From positions 62,001 through 126,000 of the forward strand of contig DATNIE010000008.1 in the NCBI GenBank assembly GCA_035604595.1: a DNA stretch of 64,000 nucleotides, written 5' to 3'. Every line of letters starts with the position of its first letter. Position 1 is the stretch's first letter. Both the position numbers and the translations under genes were made by a program. Below, piece after piece: positions 33,920 through 42,587 of the stretch. The notes beneath the pieces were generated by a model. That model was given only the letters and a program-made list of their open reading frames with translations, searched no databases and was not told where the DNA came from. This DNA comes from CAIKZZ01 sp035604595. GTDB lineage: Bacteria > Pseudomonadota > Gammaproteobacteria > Steroidobacterales > Steroidobacteraceae.

Positions 33920-34627
33920 TTATGCGCCGAGTTCGGCGACCTTGCCGTCGATCCAGGCGCGAGTGTCTTCAATGATGTCGCGCGCCTCCCTGCCCGCCGT
34001 CACGATCGGCGGCCCGATCACGACCCGGATCGTGCCGCGCTTTTTCAGCAGTCCGCGCCGGCTCCAGTACCGCCCCGCATCATGGGCGACCGGAACGATC
34101 TGGCGCCCCGTCTCGGCGGCCAGCAGCGCGCCGCTGAGCCCGTATTTCCGGGTCTGGCCGACGGCCACGCGCGTGCCCTCCGGAAAGACCAGCACCCAGC
34201 GGCCCTGCTCGAGCCGCCGGCGCCCCTGGCTCAGGACTTCCTTGACCGCCGTCGAGCCTGCCGACCGGTTGATCGCGATGGGCTCCATCAGCCACGTCGC
34301 CCAGCCGATGACGGGGATCCACAGGATCTCGCGCTTCAGGACCCAGGCCTGCGGCGGGAAGATCACCATCTGCGCCATCGTCTCCCAGGCCGAGGAGTGC
34401 TTCCACATCGAGATGTGGGCGCCGGCGGGGATGTGGTGCCGGCCTTCCACTGCGTAGTCGAGCCCGCACAGGTACTTGACGGCGGCGAGTTCCAGCTGCG
34501 CCCACCCTCTTGCCACCGCATAGCGCCGGGGGAATGGCAACCAGAACGAGCCCACGACGACGAACGCATAGACGAAGGTCGACACGAACAGGAAGCTGGT
34601 AAACAGCAACGAGGCGAGCCACTGCAT
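33920..34627 (-). CDS. plsC: 1-acyl-sn-glycerol-3-phosphate acyltransferase (PlsC family)
   Basis: An inner-membrane acyltransferase that makes phosphatidic acid from lysophosphatidic acid. The 235 residues start with a hydrophobic helix (LLFTSFLFVSTFVYAFVVVG). The catalytic motif reads KHSSAWET, an HX4E variant of HX4D that is common in a subgroup of gammaproteobacterial PlsC proteins. FPEGTR and the Pro-rich VVIGPPI block complete the family motifs. It sits beyond glyS on the same strand. In many relatives gmhB lies between glyS and plsC; here that place is taken by an oppositely oriented small lipoprotein gene. Confidence 0.9.
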   Translation of the reverse strand: MQWLASLLFTSFLFVSTFVYAFVVVGSFWLPFPRRYAVARGWAQLELAAVKYLCGLDYAVEGRHHIPAGAHISMWKHSSAWETMAQMVIFPPQAWVLKREILWIPVIGWATWLMEPIAINRSAGSTAVKEVLSQGRRRLEQGRWVLVFPEGTRVAVGQTRKYGLSGALLAAETGRQIVPVAHDAGRYWSRRGLLKKRGTIRVVIGPPIVTAGREARDIIEDTRAWIDGKVAELGA

Positions 34628-34713
34628 GGTAGCGGGAGTCTAAGGCAATCCGTCAACCGCTTCGCAGGACCGCCGTTATCCGCGGTAGGCCTCTCGCCCG
34701 GGGAGCTGCCTCC

Positions 34714-35148
34714 ATCAGAGCCACGCTGAAAGTCCTGATCCTCGCGCTCCTGGTCGCCGGCTGTGCCGGCGGCACACTACGGCGCGAGGCCAACGAGCGC
34801 CTCGAGGACTACCTCTCCTATGCCGGTCCGCCGGTCGACAGCTTCCGGTTCTTCCGCCTCTATGGCTGGCAGGCCGTTGGCCCGACCCGGCTGGTCATCT
34901 GGTCGACTGCGTTCGATGCGTACCTCGTCACGGTGCAGGAGCCGTGCCCGCGCCTCGAATTCGTGCAGCGGATCGGCGTGACCTCAACCATCGAGACCGT
35001 CAGCACGCTCGAATCGATCGTGCTCAGGGATCACGAGCGCTGCCCGATCACCCAGATCCGGCCAATCGATCTCAAGCGGATGAATGCCGACCGCGCGGCG
35101 CAGCGCGCCGCGGCGAAGGCCAGTGCCACGTCCGGCAACGCGCGCTGA
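34714..35148 (+). CDS. Small lipoprotein, DUF6491-like, with no canonical start codon
   Basis: A 144-codon frame ending at TGA 35146-35148. It reads RATLKVLILALLVAGCAGG, a normal lipoprotein signal peptide, then DSFRFFRLYGWQAVG, VIWSTAFDAYLVTVQEPCPRL and a late RCPITQIRPIDLKRM, the pattern of DUF6491 lipoproteins. Going upstream there is no ATG, GTG or TTG before an in-frame TAG near 34635. The residue where Met is expected is ATC at 34714, with GGGGAG placed correctly 8 bases before it. A CTG at 34726 is the other possibility. Either initiation is non-standard, or a single base change or sequencing error has removed the ATG. The body of the gene looks intact. Confidence 0.7.
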   Translation: MRATLKVLILALLVAGCAGGTLRREANERLEDYLSYAGPPVDSFRFFRLYGWQAVGPTRLVIWSTAFDAYLVTVQEPCPRLEFVQRIGVTSTIETVSTLESIVLRDHERCPITQIRPIDLKRMNADRAAQRAAAKASATSGNAR

Positions 35149-35279
35149 CCCGGTTGAGGCCGGATGCGCCGTGGCCGTCAGCGAGGCATTGATCTTCGCC
35201 GGACCGGGCCTCGCCGCATCCCGAGGTACTTGCGGGCGTCTACGAGCCCAGCGTCCGTCGCCACAGCGGGTGATACCCG

Positions 35280-37412
35280 TCAGCCAGGCAGGCGCGACAG
35301 ATCGGCGATCCTGAGGAACAGCGCGCGCAGGCCCGCGAGCATCGCGAGGCGATTGGCGCGCACGCCGGCATCCTCGTGCATGACCAGCACCTTGTCGAAG
35401 AACGCATCGATCGCCGGCCGGAGCGAGGCGAGCTCGCGAAGCGCAGCCGTATAGTCGCGTCGCCCAAGCAGTGCCTCGACGCCGGGGCGGATGGACTCGA
35501 GCGCCGCCAGCAGCGCCCGCTCCTCTGCCTGGCGGAGCAGGTCGGCGCGCACCACGCCGCCGTCGGCAACCTCGGTCTTACGCAGGATATTGGCGATGCG
35601 CTTGTTGGCGCCGGCCAGCGCCGGCGCATCCGGCAGCCGCAGGAATTCGCCGAGCGCCGTCAGGCGCGCATCGAAATCGAGTGGCGAGACCGGGCGCCGG
35701 TCGAGTACCGCATCGAACATCTCTGCCGTGATGCCCAGACCTCCCTCGAGATAGTGGGCGCGCAGCCGCTCCATCACGTAGTCGTAGACCTCCGCAACCA
35801 CCACCGCGGCCGCCGGCAGTGCAGCCGCGGGCCTGGCGTCCTCGGCACGTGCCGCGACCGCCGCCGCGATGTCGCGCCGCGTCGCCTCGAGCGCGCTCGC
35901 GATCAGCGCGGGCAGATCGAGCTCGAGGTGCCGCTCGAGCACGATCCTGAGCAGCCCGAGCGCCGCGCGCCTGAGCCCGAACGGATCGCGCGTGCCGGAG
36001 GGTTTGTGGCCGATCGCGAAGATGCCGACGATCGTGTCGAGCTTGTCGGCGAGCGCGAGCGCGGTGCCGACGGCGCCTGCCGGCAGCGCATCGCCGGCAA
36101 AGCGCGGCTGGTACTGCGCGGCGATCGCGTCGGCGACCTCGGCCGCTTCGCCGTCGTGGCGCGCGTAGTAGCCACCCATCGTGCCCTGCAGCTCCGGGAA
36201 TTCGCCCACGAGTCCCGTGAGCAGGTCGCACTTCGCGATCTCGGCTGCGCGCGCGCACAGGGCCGGGTCGGCACGGCTCACGGAGCTGAGCGCCGTGGCG
36301 AGCGCCCTGACGCGCTCGCTCTTCTGGAAGTACGAGCCGAGCTGTGCCTGGTACGTCACGCGCTTGAGCGACTCGCGCCGCGCCGCGAGGCTCTGTTTGC
36401 GGTCCATGTCCCAGAAGAATGCGGCATCCGCGAGCCGCGGCCGCACGACCCGCTCGTTGCCGGCGCGAACCTCGCCCGGGTCGCGGCTCGCGATGTTCGC
36501 GACGGCGATGAACAGCGAACTCAGCCGGCCGCCGGGTTCGCGCACCGGGAAGCAGCGCTGATGGTCTTGCAGCGTCGCGACCAGCACCTCCGGCGGAAGC
36601 ATGAGGAAGCGCTCCTCGAAGCGCCCGGCGAGCGGCACGGGCCACTCGACGAGCGCCGTCACCTCATCGAGCAGCGCATCGCTGATGATCGCCGTCAGAC
36701 CGTGCTCAGCCGCGAGTGCCGTCACCCCCGCACGGATCGTGTCACGGCGCGCGCCGAAGCTGGCGAGCACCTTGCCGGCGGTCGCGAGGCGCCGCGCATA
36801 GCCGGCCGGGCTCCTGAGCGCGATGTCCTTCGGCGCCATGAAGCGGTGGCCGCGCGTGTGTCGACCGGTCGGGACGCCGAGAATCCGCCCGGGCACGACA
36901 TCGGCGCCATAGAGCAGCACGACCCAGTGCACCGGCCTCACGAACTCGGCAGTGCCGCTGCCCCAGCGCATGCGCCTCGCGACCGGGAGCTTGCCGAGCG
37001 CATCGGCGACGATGGCGAGCAGGAGCGAGGCGGTCTCGGCCCCGCGCTTGATGCCGCTGTAATGGAGAAACTCCCCCTTCGGCTCGACGAGGCGCCCGAG
37101 CGATGCGACCGTCGTGCCGCAGGACTCGGCGAACGCGATCGCGGCGCGCGTCGGCTGCCCGTCGGGCCCGAACGCCGCGGTGAGTGGCGGACCCTTGCGC
37201 GTCTGCTGCTGGTCCGGCTGGCGCTCGGCGAGGTGGCGCACCACGAGCGCGAGGCGCCGCGGCGTTGCGTACGGCTCGACCTTGCGGTGCGCGAGGCCCG
37301 CGGCCGCAAGCCCTGCGACGATGCCGTCGCTGAACGCCTGCGACAGCGCCGGCAGCGACTTCGGCGGCAGCTCCTCCGTCCCGATCTCGACCAGCAGGTC
37401 GCGGCCGCTCAC
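35280..37412 (-). CDS. glyS: Glycyl-tRNA synthetase beta subunit
   Basis: The beta chain of the bacterial alpha2beta2 glycyl-tRNA synthetase; it binds the tRNA. The start is GTG 37412, overlapping the glyQ stop, and gives 710 residues. DLLVEIGTEELPPKSLP, FMAPKDIALRSPAGYA, EFPELQGTMGGYYARHDGE, GHKPSGTRDPFGLRRAALG and KVLVMHEDAGVRANRLAML are characteristic, ending in an anticodon-binding-like helical region. The open frame continues upstream into glyQ only as a shadow. It is the second gene of glyQ-glyS. Confidence 0.97.
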   Translation of the reverse strand: MSGRDLLVEIGTEELPPKSLPALSQAFSDGIVAGLAAAGLAHRKVEPYATPRRLALVVRHLAERQPDQQQTRKGPPLTAAFGPDGQPTRAAIAFAESCGTTVASLGRLVEPKGEFLHYSGIKRGAETASLLLAIVADALGKLPVARRMRWGSGTAEFVRPVHWVVLLYGADVVPGRILGVPTGRHTRGHRFMAPKDIALRSPAGYARRLATAGKVLASFGARRDTIRAGVTALAAEHGLTAIISDALLDEVTALVEWPVPLAGRFEERFLMLPPEVLVATLQDHQRCFPVREPGGRLSSLFIAVANIASRDPGEVRAGNERVVRPRLADAAFFWDMDRKQSLAARRESLKRVTYQAQLGSYFQKSERVRALATALSSVSRADPALCARAAEIAKCDLLTGLVGEFPELQGTMGGYYARHDGEAAEVADAIAAQYQPRFAGDALPAGAVGTALALADKLDTIVGIFAIGHKPSGTRDPFGLRRAALGLLRIVLERHLELDLPALIASALEATRRDIAAAVAARAEDARPAAALPAAAVVVAEVYDYVMERLRAHYLEGGLGITAEMFDAVLDRRPVSPLDFDARLTALGEFLRLPDAPALAGANKRIANILRKTEVADGGVVRADLLRQAEERALLAALESIRPGVEALLGRRDYTAALRELASLRPAIDAFFDKVLVMHEDAGVRANRLAMLAGLRALFLRIADLSRLPG

Positions 37413-38383
37413 GCGAGCCGTCCGCCGTTCGTCGCGCGCGCCTCCGGAAGCACCGGGTCCACGTGCGGCACGACCTGCCGGAGCATCGGGAAGCCGAGCG
37501 CCTCGCGGCTCCTGTAGTACGCCTCGGCGACGCCGCGGGCGAGCGTGCGCACGCGCAGGATGTAGCGCTGCCGCTCGGTGACCGAGATCGCGCGCCGCGC
37601 GTCCAGCAAGTTGAACGTGTGCGAGGTCTTCAGCATCCGCTCGTAGGCCGGCAGCGCGAGCGGCACGGCGAGCAGCCGCAGGCAGTCGCGCTCGTGGGCA
37701 TCGAACTCGCGGAACAGCTCGGCGGTGTCCGCGTATTCGAAATTGAACCTCGACTGCTCGACCTCGTTCTGGTGGTAGACGTCCCCGTAGGTCACGCGGC
37801 CAAACAAGCCGTCGGCCCAGGTCACGTCGAACACGCTCTCGACGCCCTGCAGGTACATCGCGAGGCGCTCGAGGCCATAGGTGATCTCTCCCATCACCGG
37901 CCGGCAGTCGAGACCGCCGACCTGCTGGAAGTAGGTGAGCTGGGTGATCTCCATGCCGTTCAGCCAGATTTCCCAGCCGAGGCCCCACGCGCCGAGCGTC
38001 GGCGACTCCCAGTTGTCCTCGACGAGGCGGATGTCGTGGGTCAGTGGATCGAAGCCGAGCGCCACGAGCGATCCGAGATAGAGGTCGACGAAATCATCGG
38101 GCGAGGGCTTGATCGCGACCTGGAACTGGTAATAGTGCTGCAGCCGGAAGGGGTTCTCGCCGTAGCGACCGTCGGCCGGCCGCCGCGACGGTTGCACATA
38201 GGCGGCGGCCCACGGCTCCGGGCCCACCGCGCGCAGAAAGGTCGCCGTGTGGAAGGTGCCCGCGCCGACCTCCATGTCATAGGGTTGCAGCAGCACGCAG
38301 CCCTGCGCGGCCCAGTACTGCTGCAGCGCGAAAATGAGGTCCTGAAAAGTGCGCGGTCGCGCGCCGGTCCGGGGGCGGGCCAT
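37409..38383 (-). CDS. glyQ: Glycyl-tRNA synthetase alpha subunit
   Basis: The catalytic alpha chain that forms glycyl-adenylate. ATG 38383 gives 324 residues. Motifs include TFQDLIFALQQYWAAQGCVL, QPYDMEVGAGTFHTATFLRA, YVQPSRRPADGRYGENPFRL and the class II motif 3 region EITYGLERLAMYLQG. Length and sequence match the heterotetrameric enzyme. The GTG of glyS lies within its stop. It is transcribed divergently from the acyl-CoA synthetase gene; a TATAAT on the minus strand at 38435-38440 is the likely -10. Confidence 0.97.
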   Translation of the reverse strand: MARPRTGARPRTFQDLIFALQQYWAAQGCVLLQPYDMEVGAGTFHTATFLRAVGPEPWAAAYVQPSRRPADGRYGENPFRLQHYYQFQVAIKPSPDDFVDLYLGSLVALGFDPLTHDIRLVEDNWESPTLGAWGLGWEIWLNGMEITQLTYFQQVGGLDCRPVMGEITYGLERLAMYLQGVESVFDVTWADGLFGRVTYGDVYHQNEVEQSRFNFEYADTAELFREFDAHERDCLRLLAVPLALPAYERMLKTSHTFNLLDARRAISVTERQRYILRVRTLARGVAEAYYRSREALGFPMLRQVVPHVDPVLPEARATNGGRLA

Positions 38384-38434
38384 GAGCTGCCTCGAGCGAT
38401 TGTGGCCGGCAACCCGGCATTCTGATCGGCGGGA

Positions 38435-38440
38435 ATTATA
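38435..38440 (-). promoter_or_regulatory. -10 element for glyQ
   Basis: TATAAT on the minus strand, 52 bases before the glyQ ATG, implying a leader of about 45 bases. The -35 region is not recognisable in the GC-rich sequence upstream. Confidence 0.45.
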
Positions 38441-38511
38441 GCCGACCACCGCACGATCGCCGTTCGGGTATCGTGTCCGGGCGACGGCGTTGCGTGACTG
38501 CGGGGGCACAG

Positions 38512-40158
38512 ATGAGCGAGGACACGCGTGGTGCGGGGGAAGTCGGGCTGATGCAGCCGTGGCTGCTGACGGTCGACAAGATCCTGACGCACGCGGCCCG
38601 CTGGCATCCGAGTGCCGAGATCGCCAGCCGCGAATCCGACGGCTCGATCAGCCGCACGACCTACGCCGCGATCGAACGCCGCGCCCGGCAGCTGTCATCC
38701 GCGCTGCTCGCCGGCGGAGTCGCGCGCGGCGACCGGATCGCGACGCTGGCGATGAACAGTGCCCGCCACGTCGAGGCGTGGTATGCGATCACCGGGATCG
38801 GCGCGGTGTGCCATACGCTGAATCCGCGGCTGTTCGACGACCAGTTGAATTACATCGTCAATCACGCGTCCGACCGCTGGATCATCGCCGATCCCCTGTT
38901 TGCGCCGATCCTCGAGCGCCTGCTGGGCGGCTGCCCGAGCGTGGAGCGCGTCGTGTACCTCGGCGAATCGCCCGCCGCGACGGCGGGTGGCGTGCCAGCG
39001 GCGGGCTACGAGGCGCTGATCGGCGGTGAACGCACCGAGTGCCGCTGGGGGGACTTCGATGAGCACGCGGCGGCCGGACTTTGCTACACCTCCGGCACGA
39101 CCGGGAATCCGAAGGGCGTCCTCTACTCGCACCGCTCGCAGGTGCTGCACACGCTGGTGACCTCAACCGCCGCGGCCTTCGGCATCACCTCGCGCGACAC
39201 GGTGCTGATGGTGGTGCCGATGTTCCACGCCAATGCCTGGGGCATCCCGTTCTCGGCGACCGCAATGGGCGCGAAGCTCGTACTGCCAGGGCCGAGGCTC
39301 GACGGCGCCTCGGTCTATGAGCTCCTCGAGGGCGAGTCGGTCACGTTCTCGGCCGCCGTGCCGACCGTCTGGCAGCTGCTGCTCGACTACATGATCGCCA
39401 ACCGGCTGAGGCTCACAACACTGAAGCGCGTGCTGATCGGGGGCTCCGCGTGCCCGGAGTCGCTGATCCGCACCTTTGCGGACGAGCACGGCGTCGAGGT
39501 CGTGCACGGCTGGGGCATGACCGAGATGAGTCCGCTCGGCACGGCCTCGACGCCGAGCGGGGAGGTGGCGAAGCTGCCGCAGGCCACCCGTCACGCGCTG
39601 CAGCTGAAGCAAGGGCGCGTCATATTCGGCGTCGACATGAAAATCACCGACGACGAGGGCCGGACGCTGCCGCACAACGGTACCCAGCAGGGCCACGTCA
39701 AGGTCAAGGGGCCCTGCGTGATCGAGCGATATTTCCGCGCCGAGGACGTGGACGTGCTCGATGCCGATGGCTACTTCGACACCGGCGACATCGGAACCAT
39801 CGACGGCTACGGCTACATGCAGATCACCGACCGTTCCAAGGATCTGATCAAGTCCGGCGGGGAGTGGATCAGCTCGGTCGAGATCGAAAACCTCGCCGCC
39901 TGCCACCCCAAGGCGCTGATGGCGGCCGTGATCGGGATCCCGCATCCGAAGTGGCGCGAGCGGCCACTGCTGCTCGTGAAGCTGCGCCCGGGGCAGCATG
40001 CGACACCGGAGGAATTTCTCGGCTACCTCGATGGCAAGATCGCCAGCTGGTGGATGCCGGATGAGGTCGTGTTCGTCGAGGAAATGCCGCTCGGGGCCAC
40101 CGGCAAGCTCGACAAGAAACGGCTCCGCGCTCAGTACGCCGCCGGCCGGACGGCCTGA
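38512..40158 (+). CDS. Long/medium-chain acyl-CoA synthetase (AMP-binding)
   Basis: An adenylate-forming acid:CoA ligase of 548 residues from ATG 38512; an earlier ATG at 38473 is possible but adds no family sequence. The P-loop-like YTSGTTGNPKGVLYSHRS, the HGWGMTEMSPLG motif, DGYFDTGDIGTIDGYGYMQI and the C-terminal ATGKLDKKRL with the catalytic Lys are intact. It resembles the FadD-like group using medium or long fatty acids. No signal or membrane segments. It lies alone between divergent glyQ and the glnA control region; a weak CCCGG/CCGGG hairpin (40162-40177) follows its stop. Confidence 0.92.
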   Translation: MSEDTRGAGEVGLMQPWLLTVDKILTHAARWHPSAEIASRESDGSISRTTYAAIERRARQLSSALLAGGVARGDRIATLAMNSARHVEAWYAITGIGAVCHTLNPRLFDDQLNYIVNHASDRWIIADPLFAPILERLLGGCPSVERVVYLGESPAATAGGVPAAGYEALIGGERTECRWGDFDEHAAAGLCYTSGTTGNPKGVLYSHRSQVLHTLVTSTAAAFGITSRDTVLMVVPMFHANAWGIPFSATAMGAKLVLPGPRLDGASVYELLEGESVTFSAAVPTVWQLLLDYMIANRLRLTTLKRVLIGGSACPESLIRTFADEHGVEVVHGWGMTEMSPLGTASTPSGEVAKLPQATRHALQLKQGRVIFGVDMKITDDEGRTLPHNGTQQGHVKVKGPCVIERYFRAEDVDVLDADGYFDTGDIGTIDGYGYMQITDRSKDLIKSGGEWISSVEIENLAACHPKALMAAVIGIPHPKWRERPLLLVKLRPGQHATPEEFLGYLDGKIASWWMPDEVVFVEEMPLGATGKLDKKRLRAQYAAGRTA

Positions 40159-40207
40159 GTACCCGGCTCTCACCGGGCTGAGGTCGGTCGGGATCTGCGA
40201 CCCTGCC

Positions 40208-40224
40208 TGCACCAGATCGGTGCA
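40208..40224. promoter_or_regulatory. NtrC enhancer site 1 for glnA
   Basis: TGCACC-N5-GGTGCA, a perfect 6-base dyad matching the NtrC consensus. It is centred about 130 bases upstream of the predicted glnA transcription start, a normal enhancer distance. Confidence 0.8.
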
Positions 40225-40238
40225 ATTCGCCTGTAATC

Positions 40239-40255
40239 TGCACTATCATGGTGCA
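40239..40255. promoter_or_regulatory. NtrC enhancer site 2 for glnA
   Basis: TGCACT-N5-GGTGCA, one mismatch in the dyad. Its centre is 31 bases from that of site 1, close to three helical turns, so NtrC dimers would bind on the same face, as in the E. coli glnA enhancer. Confidence 0.8.
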
Positions 40256-40301
40256 TTCTCCGCACCGAGAACCGAAGCCGATCGATATAACTGACTGAAT
40301 C

Positions 40302-40318
40302 TGCTCTACTATGGTGCA
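40302..40318. promoter_or_regulatory. Weaker NtrC-like site 3, adjoining the sigma-54 promoter
   Basis: TGCTCT-N5-GGTGCA keeps one full half-site. It ends 2 bases before the -24 element, so occupancy could compete with RNA polymerase at high NtrC-P and act as a governor. Confidence 0.55.
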
Positions 40319-40320
40319 GC

Positions 40321-40334
40321 GGCACGATTCCTGC
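40321..40334 (+). promoter_or_regulatory. Sigma-54 promoter of glnA
   Basis: GGCACG-ATTC-CTGC preserves the invariant GG and GC dinucleotides with exactly ten bases between them, as required for RpoN (-24/-12). Transcription would start near 40346, giving a leader of about 86 bases. The three NtrC-type sites upstream and the glnL/glnG genes downstream support it. Confidence 0.8.
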
Positions 40335-40431
40335 ACCTCGCCGAGCCTCAGCCGATTGCAGGTCGCGTTCGCCGCGCTGCTGTCAGCAGCCCGACCGTGC
40401 CTTGCCACCCCCTATGACCTGGAGGTTTGCG

Positions 40432-41841
40432 ATGACGCCCGCCGATGTCGTGAAGTTGATCAAGGATAAAGAGGTCAAGTACGCGGACCTGCGCTTTACA
40501 GATACCCGTGGCAAGGAACAGCACGTCACGATCCCGTCGCGCTACGTGAACGAGGAGTTCTTCGTCGACGGCAAGATGTTCGACGGCTCCTCGATCGCCG
40601 GCTGGAAGGGGATCAACGAGTCGGACATGATCCTGATGCCAGACCCGGCGACCGCGGTGCTCGATCCGTTCTTCGAAGAAACGACGGTCAACCTGCGCTG
40701 CGACATCATCGAGCCGACGACCATGCAGGGCTACGAGCGCGACCCGCGCTCGCTCGCCAAGCGCGCCGAGGCCTATCTCAGGAGCACCGGCATCGCCGAC
40801 AGCGCGCTGTTCGGGCCGGAGAACGAGTTCTTCATCTTCGACACCGTCAAATGGACGAGCGAGATGCACTCGGCGTCTTACGCCATAGACTCGGTGCAGG
40901 GCGCATGGAACTCCGGGGCCGATGTCGCCGATGGCAACCGCGGCCACCGCCCGGGCATCAAGGGCGGCTACTTCCCGGTGCCGCCGGTCGATGCCTTTCA
41001 GGACATCCGCGCGGCGATGTGCGGCGCGCTCGAGGAACTTGGCCTGAAGGTCGAGGTGCATCACCACGAGGTCGCAACCGCGGGCCAGAGCGAGATCGGC
41101 GTCGGCGCCAACACGCTCGTGAAAAAGGCCGACGAGGTGCAGATCCTGAAGTACGTCGTGCTCAATGTCGCGCACGGCTACGGCAAAAGCGCAACCTTCA
41201 TGCCGAAGCCCCTCGTCGGCGACAACGGCAGTGGCATGCACGTGCACCAGTCGCTGTCGAAGGACGGCAAGAACATTTTCGCCGGTGACAAGTACGCGGG
41301 CCTGTCCGAGACGTGTTTGTACTACATCGGCGGCATCATCAAGCACGCGCGCGCGGTGAACGCGTTCACGAATGCCGGCACCAACAGTTACAAGCGCCTC
41401 GTGCCGGGCTTCGAGGCACCGGTGCTGCTCGCCTATTCGGCCCGCAACCGGTCGGCCTCGATCCGCGTACCCTGGGTGTCGAGCCCCAAGGGACGGCGCA
41501 TCGAGGTGCGATTCCCGGATTCGAGCGCGAACCCGTACTTCGCGTTCGCTGCGATGATGATGGCGGGCCTCGATGGGATCCAGAACAAGATGCACCCGGG
41601 CGAGCCCGCCGACAAGGACCTCTATGACCTCGAGCCCGAGGAGGCCAAGCACATTCCGACCGTGTGCCACTCGCTCGACCAGGCGCTCGAGTATCTCGAC
41701 AAGGACCGCGAGTTCCTGAAGAAGGGTGGCGTGTTCACCGATGACGTCATCGATGCGTACATCGGGCTCAAGATGCAGGAGGTCACGCGCCTCAGGATGA
41801 CGACGCACCCGATTGAGTTCGACATGTATTACAGCTGCTGA
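40432..41841 (+). CDS. glnA: Glutamine synthetase type I
   Basis: GlnA makes glutamine from glutamate and ammonia with ATP. ATG 40432 follows GGAGG and gives 469 residues. FDGSSIAGWKGINESDM, GPENEFFIFD, GIKGGYFPVPPVD, NGSGMHVHQSL, NAGTNSYKRLVPGFEAPV and RFPDSSANPYFAFAAMMMAG are all present. KDLYDLEPEE carries the Tyr adenylylated by GlnE, so activity is probably covalently regulated (GSI-beta). Transcription is likely NtrC- and sigma-54-dependent from the promoter upstream. A GCGCCGGC/GCCGGCGC inverted repeat (41845-41879) just after the stop lacks a T-run and may be a weak attenuator. Confidence 0.98.
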   Translation: MTPADVVKLIKDKEVKYADLRFTDTRGKEQHVTIPSRYVNEEFFVDGKMFDGSSIAGWKGINESDMILMPDPATAVLDPFFEETTVNLRCDIIEPTTMQGYERDPRSLAKRAEAYLRSTGIADSALFGPENEFFIFDTVKWTSEMHSASYAIDSVQGAWNSGADVADGNRGHRPGIKGGYFPVPPVDAFQDIRAAMCGALEELGLKVEVHHHEVATAGQSEIGVGANTLVKKADEVQILKYVVLNVAHGYGKSATFMPKPLVGDNGSGMHVHQSLSKDGKNIFAGDKYAGLSETCLYYIGGIIKHARAVNAFTNAGTNSYKRLVPGFEAPVLLAYSARNRSASIRVPWVSSPKGRRIEVRFPDSSANPYFAFAAMMMAGLDGIQNKMHPGEPADKDLYDLEPEEAKHIPTVCHSLDQALEYLDKDREFLKKGGVFTDDVIDAYIGLKMQEVTRLRMTTHPIEFDMYYSC

Positions 41842-41990
41842 GCGGCGCCGGCAGGGCGAGATGGCGTCGCGGCCGGCGCGCCATCCGCGAGGATCGTCAA
41901 TATGTCACGCAGCACGCGCTGCGGCAGCGCCCGGGCCTACCGGGGCCGCTGTTCTTTGTCACGCCGGAGGCGACAGGCTATGCTCGGTTC

Positions 41991-42563
41991 ATGTACTCGG
42001 GACGCTCGCTGCTCGTCGGCTTGTGCCTCGCCGTCTCGCTCGGCGGAATCGGCGCTGCGGCGCGGGCGGAGACCACGCTCTACAAGTGGGTCGACCAGGA
42101 CGGCATCACGCATTACTCCGACCGTCCCGCGCCCGGCGCCGAACCGGTACAGATTCCCAACGCGCAGACCTACAAGGGCACGCGGCCGGTTCAGGCTAAG
42201 AAAGCGAGCAACGCCAAGACGGTTTTCAAGGGCTACACGCGGGTCGAAATCACCTACCCCGCGGATGGCGAGACGATCGCCAACACGGGCGGCACCGTTG
42301 CCGCGGTCGCCGCGGTAGAGCCGGCGGTCGCGGCCGGCCATCAGCTATGGTTCAGTCTCGACGGCGCGCGACAGACCGAGCCCGCTCAGGGCCTCACGAC
42401 GACCCTGCACGTCGAGCGCGGCTCGCACACGCTCGAGGTCACGATCTCCGACGAGTCGGGGCGCGATATCGTCAGTTCTGCGCCGGTGACGTTCATCTAC
42501 CGGCAGAACGCCGGCGTCGCTGCACCGCGCGGCCCGCTGCTCCCGGTGCCCAAGAAGCCCTGA
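41991..42563 (+). CDS. DUF4124-domain secreted protein
   Basis: A 190-residue exported protein. A signal peptide (about residues 1-26) precedes LYKWVDQDGITHYSDRPAPG, the DUF4124 signature, at 29-48. The rest has a beta-rich, Ig-like region (VEITYPADGETIANTGG, LWFSLDGARQ, GSHTLEVTISDESGRDIV) resembling domains found in adhesin or cell-wall proteins. It lies between glnA and glnL on the same strand. The function of DUF4124 proteins is unknown; periplasmic location is supported by the signal peptide. Confidence 0.82.
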   Translation: MYSGRSLLVGLCLAVSLGGIGAAARAETTLYKWVDQDGITHYSDRPAPGAEPVQIPNAQTYKGTRPVQAKKASNAKTVFKGYTRVEITYPADGETIANTGGTVAAVAAVEPAVAAGHQLWFSLDGARQTEPAQGLTTTLHVERGSHTLEVTISDESGRDIVSSAPVTFIYRQNAGVAAPRGPLLPVPKKP

Positions 42564-42587
42564 GCCGGATCAGGGCGGACGCCTGCC

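Noticed and set aside
33920..34627. KHSSAWE instead of HX4D in PlsC looked like an active-site defect
   Set aside because: HX4E variants occur in a recognised PlsC subgroup and the other motifs are intact.
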